Source of the DNA: Aphrocallistes beatrix
Lineage: Eukaryota; Porifera; Hexactinellida; Sceptrulophora; Aphrocallistidae
DNA: 64,000 nt
Assembly: GCA_963281255.1 (NCBI GenBank)
Contig: OY725493.1
Location: 2,697,857-2,761,856, forward strand
Direction: 5' to 3'
The position numbers were made by a program, and so were the translations under genes. The notes under the pieces were generated by a model. It saw only the letters and a list, made by a program, of their open reading frames with translations, was not told where the DNA came from and made no database searches. Within the stretch, counting starts at the first letter, position 1. Each line of letters begins with the position of its first letter. This document shows positions 52,907 to 64,000 of the stretch, in pieces.

Positions 52907-55900
52907 AAGATGATGATAACAAATTTATCATTTGTCAGAATCTACCTTCGAAGATACTAAATGCTTTATCGAAATTTGAATTGTGTGAATTCACTGTACT
53001 GGAAAATCTTAACTTGACTAGAAATTGGCGTAATCCGTTTGGTTTCTGGGGAAAGCTCGCAAAAATGGTATATGGTCGAAATCGTCTAGAACTACGAGCA
53101 AAGCTTATGAATATATGGCGCAACAACAGATACAACATTCAATCACAGGTTCAAACAAATTTTATCACTACATCCTTACCTATAAGTATTAAATTTTCTG
53201 ATCTACCGTGTGAAGTTTCTTCAGATTTTGTAAGTATATCGTGTCCAAGTTCGCCATTAGCAGAAAATAATTTTCGTGATGATGCTATCTTATCAAATAG
53301 GAATGATGCAACCCATGAGATTGAACAAGGCGAAATTCATTTAACAATGCATGAATGGTTAAGAATCTCAAAGTTTTTGGAAATTAAGAACAAATTAGAA
53401 CCAGAATGGACAAACATATTGAATGATAAGATATCAATGAAATATCCATTTTGTGTACTAAAGTTCTTATATCATAGGATTAATAAGAATAGTACAAATA
53501 GCAATAAATGCTCTTTTCTTGTAGCTGCCGCAATTTGCAAATTTAGCGATTGTTTTAAGTTCAAGTTTATAATGGAAGAACCTGAAACGAATGCAAATAA
53601 TGTTTTCGTAATTACATATTTTGTCACTGGATCAATTTCAAAAGATCATTTCGCGAATCAAGTATCACAAAGTCGTCATTTAGTAGGCGAGAGAAGGGAA
53701 ACTATATCTGAACAACTCAAGAATAAAAGTGTTTCAAATTTCCATTATTCTCTGTTCACTAAACCTGACATTTTTACTGCTACAAAACATGGTAACGTTA
53801 ATTCTTTGCATTCAACTGATGTACTCAGAAAAGTAAAATCCCAACACATGTCAAAATCCAGGTTTAACAATGACATGTGGCAAGACATAGTCAGTACCCA
53901 ACTATCTTTTAAAAGCACTATTATAGGTGACAAAATGAATGGTTATATTCAAACAATATCCCATACTCCATTCGTAATTCACTTGTATAACGAAGAACAA
54001 ATCTCTTTATTGAAATACTTGGAAAATAAAAGTTTGACATTTCATCTTGATGCAACTGGCTCGGTCGTTAGAAAGTTAGAGAAGTCTCAAGATAGAATAC
54101 TCTACTATGCGTTATCTGTTCAACATCCTGAATCCCATGTAAGCCCAATTCCACTTGCAGAAATGATATCAAGCAAACAAACAAATGTGGAAATATCACA
54201 TTTTCTTAAGCAGTGGCTATATGATGTCAAGAAAGTTACAAATAGTGAAGTTACACCAAGTCAAGTAGAAGTTGATTATAGCTGGGCAATGTTGCACAGT
54301 GTTTGCAATAGTTTCAATAAACAAACTCAGATTATCTGACTACATCTTGGCAAGTTATTCATACTCCAAAATCGACCAAACCCCCGAAAACGATCATTCA
54401 CATATGTTCAGCACACATCATGAACCGCTTAAGCTACAAACTCAGCCGTAAATTTAGAATCGATCAACTACGAAAAAGAAAAGTCATGTTTATAATGGCA
54501 CGATTTGTTAGCTGTACAGCATTAGACGAACTGAAGCAACTTTTTGTTGCATTATGTATCACAAGTCTAGCTAAAAAGAATTACCCAGAAATTAAGGATT
54601 TATTTCATAAGCTTGACAATGCCATTAGCCTAAGTAATGACGAATATAATATTGATCTGGAATATCTGGAAGACCTTGATGAAGAATTAGACAATAATTT
54701 GGGAGATAGCAATACCTATAAAACAAGATCACCATTTGGTATCTATTTTCAGAGCGAACTAAACAAATGCACACAATTTATTACTGAATTAGAGAAGAAA
54801 AAACGGAACGACCATTGCAAGGAAAACATACACTTTCTACCAAGTCTACCCACATTCTTAGTAACACATTACATGCCCATATGTTCCCTCTGGTCAGGAA
54901 TCATATTAGGTCCGAATTTATTTCCAAATAGTGCAAGAATTACATTTACAAATGCGGTCGCTGAGAACTGGATGAGAATTGTCAAAATTACAATATTACA
55001 AAACGAATCCAAACTAAGGCCGGGAGATTTTATTCGTAAAATACGCGGAGGCATTGTCGGTAGAATCAGAGCATTTCGGTTTGCATTCGAACCATTAAGC
55101 GATAAAATTATAAAAAGAAGAAAAATAAATTTCAGAAGCGATGATCAAATAGAAGAAATTTGGGCGAAGAAAAAAAAGAAGCGAAGTTATTTTGAACCTG
55201 GAAAGGTTTCAACTTCTCAATCACTATCCAATCGAATCCCTGCCATCCCTCCTTGTTATGAATGCCTATCTACAAGTGATCGAAATCCTTCAGCTGAACA
55301 TAAACCAATCGGAAAAATGGAGCAATGCATTATGATGATAGCCTTGATGACGAACCTATCTCCGTTGAAGGGATTACATTTTTTTATCACGGGAATTTCA
55401 ATCCAGTAACACAAAGCTGGCAGAAAGAAAAATGCAAATTTCTGCAAATGACGTATACAAAGGGTGTTTTGTATAAGAACGAAGCTAATGAAAAATCCCT
55501 GGAAATTCGACAGCTAATACCTTCGAGAGAGAAAAGAATCTCACCAGATGGTAATTGCCTATTTAGATCACTGTCTTACGTAATTGCAGGGACAGATAGC
55601 TATCACCAACAAATAAGAGGGCTCTTTATACAAAAAATGAAAGGAGAATATAGAGAAACATGCTCCAAGTATTGTAACGCTCGAAATGATTTGCTACCCG
55701 AAGCCCGTTGCAGCACAATAGAAGAATATCTCAAAATAAGCTTGATGGACCGATTAGGATCTTGGAGTACTGACTTAGAAATATTCTTAGCAGCACAGAT
55801 CCTAGGTACTGACATTTTTGTCTACAAAGATGAAAGCAAATGTTAGATGAAATTTTCAGGGTATGGGTTCAATGAGAAACATTCTTCTCATAACCTGACA

Positions 55901-56005
55901 GAGACTAGGATTTACCTGAGATTGTTTAGAGATCATTTTCAACCGGTAATACAGGTGAAAGAAGTTGGAAGCATACAAATTGGATCACAAACCAAATTAA
56001 TTTGA
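52907..56005 (+). pseudogene. DDE transposase-OTU fusion, frameshifted
   Basis: An acceptor (AATTTTAG) precedes the frame at 52907. Part 1 (to 54339) has KCSFLVAAAICKFSD, LTFHLDATGSVVRKL with a catalytic-type Asp, LAEMISSKQTN and VEVDYSWAMLHSV, with a second Asp. Part 2 (54388-55320) continues IHICSAHIMNRLSYK, MPICSLWSGIILG and TFTNAVAENWMRIVK, with the probable catalytic Glu. Part 3 (from 55325) is an OTU protease: SPDGNCLFRSLS (Asp, Cys) and, beyond an in-frame TAG at 55843-55845, LFRDHFQPVIQV with the His. The three parts are in three frames, with shifts near 54335, 54385 (a CCCCC run) and 55320. I infer one ancestral protein that is now dead. Confidence 0.8.
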
Positions 56006-56189
56006 TCATTTAGGATGAAAATGTTAGTTAACGATATTTACATGTACAAGAATTAGCCTTGACATAAATTAGGATAGCGTATTGTGAAATTAGAAGCTAT
56101 AGAATCATCTAAATGTGTTATATTGTCAGTCAGTAATCAATTCAATAGTTGCACATTGCAAACTAACTATAGTGAGTTAAATAGAAATG

Positions 56190-56932
56190 TCCATGTTTTG
56201 CATCGTCATTGTCAAGTGGTTCTAATCGGTAGGCATTAGATATTAAAATGACACAAAGCTACCTCGCTCGTAATGTTCTGTTTCAAATTTGATCAAGATC
56301 CCACAAGGTATTGTGAAACTAGAACAAGTTATACCTTGCTCACTTTGAGCTATACTGAAATCCTATAGAAATTTCATCAAATTTGCATCGTCATTGTCAA
56401 GTGGTTTTAATCGGGAGGCGTTAGATATTAAAATAACACAAAGCTACCTCGCTCGTAATGTTCTGTTTCAAATTTGATCAAGATCCTACAAGGTATTGTG
56501 AAACTAGAACAAGTTATACTCTGCTCACTTTGAGCTATACTGAAATCCTATAGAAATTTCATCAAATTTGCATCGTCATTGTCATGTGGTTTTAATCGGG
56601 AGGCGTTAGATATTAAAATAACACAAAGCTACCTCGCTCGTAATGTTCTGTTTCAAATTTGATCAAGATCCTACAAGGTATTGTGAAACTAGAACAAGTT
56701 ATACTCTGCTCACTTTGAGCTATACTGAAATCCTATAGAAATTTCATCAAATTTGCATCGTCATTGTCATGTGGTTTTAATCGGGAGGCGTTAAATATTA
56801 AAATGACACAAAGCTACCTCGCTCATAATGTTCTGTTTTAAATTTGATCAAGATCCTACGAGGCACTGTGAAACTGGGACTAATTATACCCTGCTCACTT
56901 TTCGCTGCTGAACGTGCTGCTAACTTCACACC
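56190..56932 (-). repeat. Right 185-bp subterminal repeats (four units)
   Basis: Inverted copies of the left units, with TGCTCAC at intervals of about 185 bp (near 56340, 56524, 56709, 56893). The inner two are almost identical to each other, so the array expanded recently. The outermost unit pairs best with the left end. Confidence 0.9.
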
Positions 56933-57772
56933 AATTTTGTTTGTGGATTATTTATTGTTGGACAACTCAAGACATGTCCTCCACGTTATCTATAAGTATT
57001 TACCACCAACTCCGATTCCGATGGAACAAATGCCAAAAATTCCCCAATTCAAAATTGAATACGATGCGTTATCAGGATACATGGGCTGGGAAATGTTTAT
57101 CCAAAATTTCGTGCAGGTATCTGAATTGTTGTTGGAATCAAACTTGCATGCCACATCTTCTGTATTTTCCGATTTAGTCAAATTTCTTCCACAAAATATT
57201 TATTTCTATTTGAAAGCGACTTCTCCGAATGAATGGCACTGTTTTCTAAGATCTCTATGTCTCCTCCATTCCATCCAACTAATCCACTTCGACACTAAGG
57301 ACGTAACTCCAACTCAGTTCTGTTCTACTCACAGAACTGAGTTCGTGTTCTCTCACATACTTAGCTGTGCAGTTAGAATACAAGAAGGATATTTCTACAC
57401 TATATCCGTACACTGAGATAATCAATGAAATTCAGATGCCATCCGCTACTAAGATTAGCTTAGATCTCATTGGTGCTTGGTTTGATTCTAGTTCTAACAT
57501 TTTGTCTACTCATATTTTATCATTCTCAAGTTTGAGTTTACGCGATTCTAAATTGTCACATGTTACTGCAGCAGATAGCGAAACAACTAATGTATACAGA
57601 CTTATTTTTATTGGACTCTCTCTATGATCCCAATGAAATTGGAACTCTGTTACCTCACCTCTACATGGCTACACAACTAAGTGCTCTGCATCTTATTGAG
57701 ATTCCCGATAAGTGTAAGCAGCAACTACGAACTCTACTACCTCAGCTAACGAACCTACAAGAGATAAGCTAG
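56933..57772 (+). pseudogene. Broken gene next to the transposon, possibly LRR-type
   Basis: From the transposon edge a frame runs ILFVDYLLLDNSRHVLHVIY, MPKIPQFKIEYDALSGYMGW and NEWHCFLRSLCLLHSIQLIH to a stop at 57414-57416. The reading continues in other frames with ISLDLIGAWFDSSS and LLPHLYMATQLSALHLIEIP, ending QLTNLQEIS. Spacing of Leu in the last part resembles leucine-rich repeats. I cannot name it. At least two frameshifts make it non-functional. The transposon appears to have removed or separated its 5' part. Confidence 0.4.
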
Positions 57773-59007
57773 ACCAGTGGTTTTCTGTGTTGGTTGGCTG
57801 GCTGAGTGGGTTAGCTGGATGCTGTGTCTCCCCCGTCACTAAAATCCTTGGTTACGCCGGATCAATGTGGTAGTGCTTCCGGAGCCCTTGATAATGAGTA
57901 CGATGTTTTAGGTTTAAATCTTCCTATATAATATCTCTCCAGCGCACTTGAACATATTAATATGGAATCTGCGCTATATAAATGTATATTGTTATTATGT
58001 TGTTATCAGTTAAGAGGAGAACAGAACACAGACACACATCTAAAAACAGTTCAACCTAACAGTCATTATTACCCCGCCTATACCAGGAATGTGTTGCGTC
58101 ATTTCCTGTTTAAGCCATTTTGGGCGGGGAAGTCATATAAATTTGGGGTCCAGACTATAAATAGAACTTAGTGGAGCCATAGGCAAAAGACTTCCACGTG
58201 CCAAAAATCAGCTTTCTGTGCATGGCAGTTTCTTCAATCAATTCATTACAGAGACATACACATTAATTGAGTTTTAATACTTAAGTAGTAAGGATAATAA
58301 ATCCTTTATTGAAGTAGACCTGATTGATAAGATGATCAGTATGAGAAAAAAGGCCCTCACAGGTGAGATGTGCTTCTACATTTTTAGGAAAATGACAATA
58401 TTCCATACTGTGTACTCATCCAATAAAGTGAAAGCATACTCCTATCGCATCTGAGGGCTTTTATCGATACGTATAAATTTTACACACGCATCGCGTATCC
58501 TCTAATAATATAGCAGCCGGCCTGCAAGAGCGATTATTAATTTTTAGCCCCATTTTTCCTGATTTAAATAATTATTTAAAAATAAAAGATCTTTCAATTA
58601 ACGCAATAATGGAAAAAGGCAACAATTAACTATAACCGTTTCTAATTCAAAGGCAAACAAATAAATCAAGCATTCTAGGGGGAGGACTCTTTTTCGAGGA
58701 GCTTAGCAGTCCAGGCCGTAATAGTCAGCATTTACCGAATTGGTAAATAGACGTTGGACATTATACCCACCAAATTTATTTATTATTTATTTATAAATTT
58801 CAGGGTTGATAAAAATCATGATTTTTTATTGCTTTTTGCAATTCATTTCACATTTTGGAATATTATTTTGCTAATAAATCCACAATATTGAGAATCAGAT
58901 AGTTTAATAGCATATCATCGATTTAATTTTGCTTGAATTCAGCATGTTTATGATTAATTGCAATAGGAAAATGTAGTAGAGAAAATTAGTACGAAGTTTT
59001 ATATAGA
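57773..59007. other. Gene-free stretch with a Helitron-like fragment
   Basis: At 58150-58296 lies a minus-strand 5' fragment of family 1 (GGCAGTTTCTTCAATCAATT, ATTGAGTTTTAATAC). Otherwise I see no gene or paired repeat. Confidence 0.45.
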
Positions 59008-60052
59008 CAAGCGCGCTTCGCTTGCTTGCGCTGCGCGGCTGGCGGACACTTTGTGCCCGCCGAAGGCTCCCTTCGGTCGCCTGGAGGTGATATTGGTTAA
59101 TTAAAAGGGAGGTATCATCTCTAAATATGTCCATCTTAGTTTTAAAATCGATATCCTCGAAAAAACACCAAATTTGTCAATTTTTAAAATTTTGATGAGT
59201 AATGATGACGTCATAGCAAAGTGATGAGTCATCATTTTTTGATGATAGTTATATCATATGTGAGGTATGTTAGTATACAGATTCTATTAAAATTTCAGCC
59301 TTCTATCTCCTATAATGGCTGAGTTATGCCCGAATAACTGTGTTGCTTAACTTTTAAAAATGTGACAATGACGTCATAATTCCATGATGAGTAGACATTT
59401 TCGTTTGAGCTCAGAACTTACTGGAGCCATAGCCAAAAGACTCCCACATGCCAAAAATCAGCTTTCTACGCCTGGCAGTTTCTTCAATCAATTCGTTACA
59501 GAGATATATATATCCTTACTATTAAAACTCGATTAATATTTGTATATATATATATATACAAGCGCGCTTCGCGCTTGCTTGCGCTGCGCGGCTGGCGGAC
59601 ACTTCGTGTCCGCCGGAGGCTCCCTTCGGTCGCCTGGAGTCACATTGGTTAATTATAAGGGAGATAACATCTCTAAATATGTCTGTTCTACTGTGCTAAT
59701 CGATATCACTCGAAAAATCACCAAATTTGTCAATTTTAAAATTTTTGATGCGTAATGATGACGTCATAACAAAGTGATGAGTCATCATTTTTGGATGAAA
59801 GTCGCATCATATATGAGGTATGTTAGTATACATATTCTATTAAAATTTCAGCCTTCTATCTCCTATAATGGCTGAGTTATGCCCGAATAACTGTGTTGCT
59901 TAACTTTTTAAAATGTGACAATGACGTCATAATTCCATGATGAGTCGACATTTTCGTCTGAGCTCAGAACTTACTGGAGCCATAGCCAAAAGACTCCCAC
60001 ATGTCAAAAATCAGCCTTCTGCGTCCGGCAGTTTCTTCAATCAATTCGTTAC

Positions 60053-60089
<37 letters not shown>

Positions 60090-61231
60090 CATCGAGTTTT
60101 AATAGTAAGGATATATATATATATATATATATATATATCTGTAACGAATTGATTGAAGAAACTGGCGGGCACAGAAGGCTGATTTTTGGCATGTGGGAGT
60201 CTTTTGGCTATGGCTCCAGTAAGTTCTGAGTTCAGAGCAAAATGTCGACTCATCATGGAATTATGACGTCATTGTCACATTTTTAAAAGTTAAGCAACAC
60301 AGTTATTCGAGCATAACTCAGCTATTATAGGAGATAGAAGGCTGAAATTTTAATAGAATATGTATACTAACATACCTCATATATGATGCGACTTTCATCC
60401 AAAAATGATGACTCATCACTTTGTTATGACGTCATCATTACGCATCAAAAATTTTAAAATTGACAAATTTGGTGATTTTTGAGTGATATCGATTAGCACA
60501 GTAGGACAGACATATTTAGAGATGCTCTCTCCCTTATAATTAACCAATGTGACCTCAGGCGACCGAAGGGAGCCTCCGGCGGAAACGAAGTGTCCGCCAG
60601 CCGCGCAGCGCAAGCAAGCGAAGCGGGCTTGTATATATACAATCATCGAGTTTTAATAGTAAGGATATATATATATATATATATATGTAACGAATTGATT
60701 GAAGAAACTGCCGGGCGCAGAATGCTGATTTTTGGCATGTGGGAGTCTTTTGGCTATGGCTCCAGTAAGTTCTGAGTTCAGAGCAAAATGTCGACTCATC
60801 ATGGAATTATGACGTCATTGTCACATTTTTAAAAGTTAAGCAACACAGTTATTCGGGCTTAACTCAGCCATTATAGGAGATAGAAGGCTGAAATTTTAAT
60901 AGAATCTGTATACTAACATACCTCACATATGATGCGACTTTCATCAAAAAATGATGACTCATCACTTTGTTATGACGTCATCATTACGCATCAAAAATTT
61001 TAAAATTGATAAATTTGGTGATTTTTCGAGTGATATCGATTAGCACAGTAGAACAGACATATTTAGAGATGTTATCTCCCTTATAATTAACCAATGTGAC
61101 TCCAGGCGACCGAAGGGAGCCTCCGGCGGACACAAAGTGTCCGCCAGCCGCGCAGCGCAAGCAAGCGCGAAGCGCGCTTGTATATATATATATATATATA
61201 TATACAATCATCGAGTTTTAATAGTAAGGAT
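59008..61231. mobile_element. Cluster of family 1 Helitron-like repeats
   Basis: Four nearly complete bodies: 59008-59507 (minus), 59558-60112 (minus), 60137-60632 (plus), 60686-61182 (plus). Each has the GCGCGCTTCGCTTGC hairpin end and ACGAATTGATTGAAGAAACT at the other side. The 5' motif CCTTACTATTAAAACTCGAT occurs at 59511-59535 in plus and, inverted, at about 60086-60112, 60644-60666 and 61209-61231, each time between AT microsatellites and not always in the same orientation as the body beside it. The bodies are very alike, so the cluster is recent. Small open frames such as ALRACLRCAAGGHFVSAGG are translations of the hairpin. Confidence 0.65.
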
Positions 61232-61423
61232 AGATTGAGCATTCTGTAGATAAATACAATCTTGGCCGCCTTATCAATTCCAAGTCTATTCCTTATGTTG
61301 GAATGTATCTAGTCAAATTTTGAAAATATCCGCTCAACTCCTGCGCTTGATGCCAGAGCTGAATAATTTAATTTTTGATTGTAAAAATAATGTGTGATCA
61401 TTATAATTCGAATAGAGTGGAGT

Positions 61424-61587
61424 CTCGTTAATACGAATCAGGGAACCTTCAAAACTTGAACGTATTATCCGGAATTCGTATTACCCGAAGTTAATTTCAT
61501 GCATTCGTACAGGCTGGGGAATCAAACCTTGTTCGCTTTAACCGGTATTTTACCTTATCCGTGTTCGTATTAGCGAGAGGCTACTTT
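61424..61587. mobile_element. pogo/Tigger-like MITE
   Basis: GGAGTCTCGTTAATACGAA on the left and TTCGTATTAGCGAGAGGCTA on the right are inverted ends of a 160-bp insertion. Internal text TTATCCGGAATTCGTATTAC also repeats the motif. The ends resemble Tigger-type elements. Exact boundaries uncertain. Confidence 0.55.
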
Positions 61588-61927
61588 ACTTTATTATATG
61601 ATTTAAATCATGATTTTTATTAATAAAAATCATTGATTTAAATCATGATTTAAATCAAACAACCCTGCCACCAATTAACTACATTTCACCCACTTTCATT
61701 ACAATGTGTGTCTATAATTGTAATAAACGTAATTGAAACCCTTCTATTAATAATTATAACATGATAATTTCGTATTTAATAAATAATGATATGTAGAAGA
61801 AGATAAGAATAAAAGTTTGTAGAAGAATAGAATAAAATAGAAAAAGTTTTTTTTAAGTCCCTATGATAGGATAAATAGAACTAAAAGAAATTAGTCGTTC
61901 ATCTAATAACTAAGTGAAAGGTAAGGG

Positions 61928-64000
61928 TTAGCGATTTATAAGGAGGGAAGTAGAAAATGCCAACTCTTGGCATCCAACTATTTCATTTTGATTCATATCT
62001 TCAATTGCGTCCATTCTAAAAGCAAGAAAGCAATCTTCGACCATCAATTCGTTAGTACATATATCTTTACGTTTAATCTCGTTCAAATCATCTCTGGAGA
62101 AGTAAATAATTATATCAGGGGAGTTGCTATCTGAAGTAAATCCAGAGGAGAGCTGGTGCTGAGAATCCATTTGAAATACAACACTCCTATTGTTCCGAAT
62201 AACCCAATAATTAAACACTACACTGCTGCTCAAAACTGTTTCATCGAAGTTGAGCACCAAAACTCCTAAATCAAGATCCATCGTGAAATTGTATAGAGAA
62301 GGAGAAGTTATGTCCATAGTGTAATTTGCTACTCGTAAGGTAGCGATCGATAGAGTATTCATGTTCATATCAAGAATTGTATTTTCTCCGACAGCTATAT
62401 AAGTTGTCGATACATTTATAGCCAGATTTTGAAAAGATTTGATTGAGTTTAGATCATTTCTAGTCAATGAAAATGTAAACTCAGGCCCATTAGAAGATAC
62501 AGAAACATATTGGCCAGAAAGTATAAATATCTCTCCTGAGAGATCGAGTGAAGAAGAGATGGTTATTTGAGAGGTATCAAGACTTGAAGTGTTAACTGAT
62601 TCTGATAATCTAAATGTAATCGTTCCGACGTCCATGTCCAAATCGAATGAGTCAAGAACAGGCTTAACTGAATCTGGAGTAAAGGTATCCACTTGAAAAT
62701 GCATGACAATAGGGATGCAATTATTAAATACGTCCCTTATGAAGCACCTTGAAAACAAAAAGGTATTCGCTTTAGAAGTAGCCAAATCATTTCTGATCTT
62801 GATTTCATTTAAATCATTGAGTGATATTTTGACCCGCATAACATTGGAATCTGATGAAGTTAGAACAGTGCTAGTCTCTAGTTGGTAGAAACTATGATAG
62901 GCCTGAGATGTATTGGAAGAGCCATTAGATAACGCAATGATGTTTGGAAGAAATGATTGATAACTCACAGTCTCTGAAAAGGAAAAAACAATTTCTTCGG
63001 TCGTAAGGTCTAATAAGAACGATTCCAATTCAGGTGGAATACTATCTGGAGTAAAGGAAGACACAGGTAAGGCTGATATTCCAGCGAGTCTCATGTTAGC
63101 AAAGTTTCCATTAACATCTTGAATTGCTAGATCAGAAAGGGTAATGAATGCAGTTGAGCTTGAGAGAGCTATTTTCTCAATTTTTAAAACGTTTGTATCA
63201 TTACGGCTGAGGGAGAGAAGAAGTGCTGAGCTTAATGCAGTCGACGAGACAGTGGTACGGGATGAGAGTATGTGCACCTTTGATGATTGGACACCAGAAG
63301 TAGTCTGTAAATTGATCGCGGAAATATTCAAAGTTATCGGATCTATGATTTCATCAAATTGAAGCGTAAGGATGTTGGAAGTGAGATTAAGCTCCCATGA
63401 AATCAAGTTAGGTCCAGTTGAGTCATCGATGAATTGAGTTACTCGGAGTGCGTTGTTCGAGGTTATAGGCACAACTCTATTCGACGATAGGTCTTGCACG
63501 AGCGAGTCTGTGTGAGACAAGAAAGTGCTAGTATTAGACCTCAATAAGGATGAAAGTTCTTTCATTGCATTTATATCAAATTGAGTAAGGTTAATCATGA
63601 CCATTAATCCATTAGAAGTACTGATGGTTCCATCAGTAAGTTTGTAATTTTGTGTCCCTTGCAAGTTGGATTCAGTTGAAGAGAATGTGATGGAAGTAAG
63701 GTTTAATGTTGAAGCTTTAATAGGTTCATCAAAGTTCAATATCAACTCACCTCTATTAAAGTTTAATGCGAATGCTGTCAGCTTTGGTCTTACAGTATCA
63801 CGGAAATAACTGCTCATGGAGGTGCATTGGGATTGCATCAAGTTGTAATTGGCAGATTGCGCAGTATCTTGGATGGTATTTGCCATAATTGTAATGCAGG
63901 TTGTGTTTGCACTAGTTGCCAATTGAGTATTTAGTTTTATTTGATCCAGGTCGATTTTCAGGAGATAAATATCTAATCCAGTGCTCAGCGAAGTTGAAAC
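61928..64000 (-). CDS. Repetitive extracellular-type protein, 3' part
   Basis: One open frame covers 690 residues and runs off the right edge; the 5' end of the gene is outside. It ends LAFSTSLLINR and stop at 61928-61930. It holds five full repeats of about 110-120 residues and the tail of another. Each starts D-[ST]-x-x-P-x-L-x-x-F-x-[LM]-[DN] (DSVKPVLDSFDLDM, DSIPPELESFLLDL, DITSPSLYNFTMDL), followed by a LxLxFxE[TPS]V strand pair, then a [RQ]-[DN]-D-[LI]-N-x-[IM]-K motif and an IxDxxxN near the end. Many N-x-S/T sites suggest secretion. The beta-rich repeat resembles bacterial Ig-like or surface-layer domains; I do not know the exact family. No membrane segment is visible in this part. 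I have seen such repeats mainly in sponge predictions. Confidence 0.7.
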   Translation of the reverse strand, partial: VSTSLSTGLDIYLLKIDLDQIKLNTQLATSANTTCITIMANTIQDTAQSANYNLMQSQCTSMSSYFRDTVRPKLTAFALNFNRGELILNFDEPIKASTLNLTSITFSSTESNLQGTQNYKLTDGTISTSNGLMVMINLTQFDINAMKELSSLLRSNTSTFLSHTDSLVQDLSSNRVVPITSNNALRVTQFIDDSTGPNLISWELNLTSNILTLQFDEIIDPITLNISAINLQTTSGVQSSKVHILSSRTTVSSTALSSALLLSLSRNDTNVLKIEKIALSSSTAFITLSDLAIQDVNGNFANMRLAGISALPVSSFTPDSIPPELESFLLDLTTEEIVFSFSETVSYQSFLPNIIALSNGSSNTSQAYHSFYQLETSTVLTSSDSNVMRVKISLNDLNEIKIRNDLATSKANTFLFSRCFIRDVFNNCIPIVMHFQVDTFTPDSVKPVLDSFDLDMDVGTITFRLSESVNTSSLDTSQITISSSLDLSGEIFILSGQYVSVSSNGPEFTFSLTRNDLNSIKSFQNLAINVSTTYIAVGENTILDMNMNTLSIATLRVANYTMDITSPSLYNFTMDLDLGVLVLNFDETVLSSSVVFNYWVIRNNRSVVFQMDSQHQLSSGFTSDSNSPDIIIYFSRDDLNEIKRKDICTNELMVEDCFLAFRMDAIEDMNQNEIVGCQELAFSTSLLINR

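Larger units (their letters stand above)
52008..56932 (+). mobile_element. DDE transposon with OTU domain and 185-bp end repeats
   Basis: Perfect inverted ends GGTGTGAAGTTAGCAGCACG plus TTCAGCAGCGAAAAGTGAGC at 52008 and at 56932. Subterminal tandem units of about 185 bp follow, two on the left (to about 52370) and four on the right (from about 56190), inverted to each other. No target duplication is clear. The interior carries a plus-strand transposase gene with an OTU domain, broken by frameshifts. I cannot assign the superfamily. The left end abuts the fold-back element ending at 51995. Confidence 0.8.

Noticed and set aside
52008-56932. Assignment of the right-hand OTU transposon to Ginger1
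   Set aside because: Its ends are not flanked by matching 4-bp duplications, and its DDE protein lacks the gypsy-type integrase and GPY motifs.
59540-61211. Frames with ACLRCAAGGHFVSAGGSL recurring on both strands
   Set aside because: They translate the GC-rich hairpin of the Helitron-like family and recur at every copy.

Overview
This is animal genomic DNA, AT-rich, with spliced genes (GT-AG introns and one probable GC-AG intron) and very many transposable elements. The host genes are metazoan: ubiquitin-fold modifier UFM1, a GTPBP1-type GTPase, cortactin with DDW motif, 37-residue repeats and SH3 domain, and an F37C4.5/DUF4139 protein. A repetitive extracellular-type protein at the right edge is built like proteins I associate with demosponge genomes. 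A sponge or other early-branching marine invertebrate is my best guess; this is inference, and no species can be named from the sequence alone.

Layout. 1-3 kb: UFM1 (minus) and the last exon of a membrane protein (plus). 3.8-7.6 kb: a decayed Tc1 element with nested insertions, a hAT-type element filled with an 18-bp satellite, and a Helitron-like repeat. 7.7-11.3 kb: a TA-flanked 3.57-kb cassette bounded by inverted arrays of eight palindromic sites, carrying an NRF1/EWG-like DNA-binding-domain gene and an overlapping antisense Cys-rich gene. 11.8-13.7 kb: the GTPase. 13.9-16.7 kb: another TA-flanked element with palindromic ends and a Helitron-like repeat. 17.1-21.6 kb: a Ginger-type transposon whose nine-exon gene joins integrase, GPY and OTU domains. 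22.2-24.8 kb: DUF4139 gene. 25.2-27.0 kb: RNA-ligase-like gene. 27.9-48.4 kb: complete cortactin gene of 15 in-phase exons, its introns packed with mobile elements. 48.4-57.8 kb: remnants, including a second OTU-bearing DDE transposon bounded by 185-bp repeat arrays and a broken gene beside it. 58-61.2 kb: a cluster of Helitron-like repeats in alternating orientation. 61.9-64 kb: 3' part of the repetitive extracellular protein gene (minus), cut by the window edge.

The host genes do not form a pathway; they are neighbours. The most interesting content is in the mobile elements. The strongest is the 7.7-11.3 kb cassette, because the encoded protein resembles NRF1, which binds the palindrome GCGCATGCGC, and both cassette ends consist of repeated GAGCATGCTC palindromes. 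A protein and its likely binding sites therefore seem to travel together. Two unrelated transposons in the same window that both carry an OTU protease domain are the second theme.
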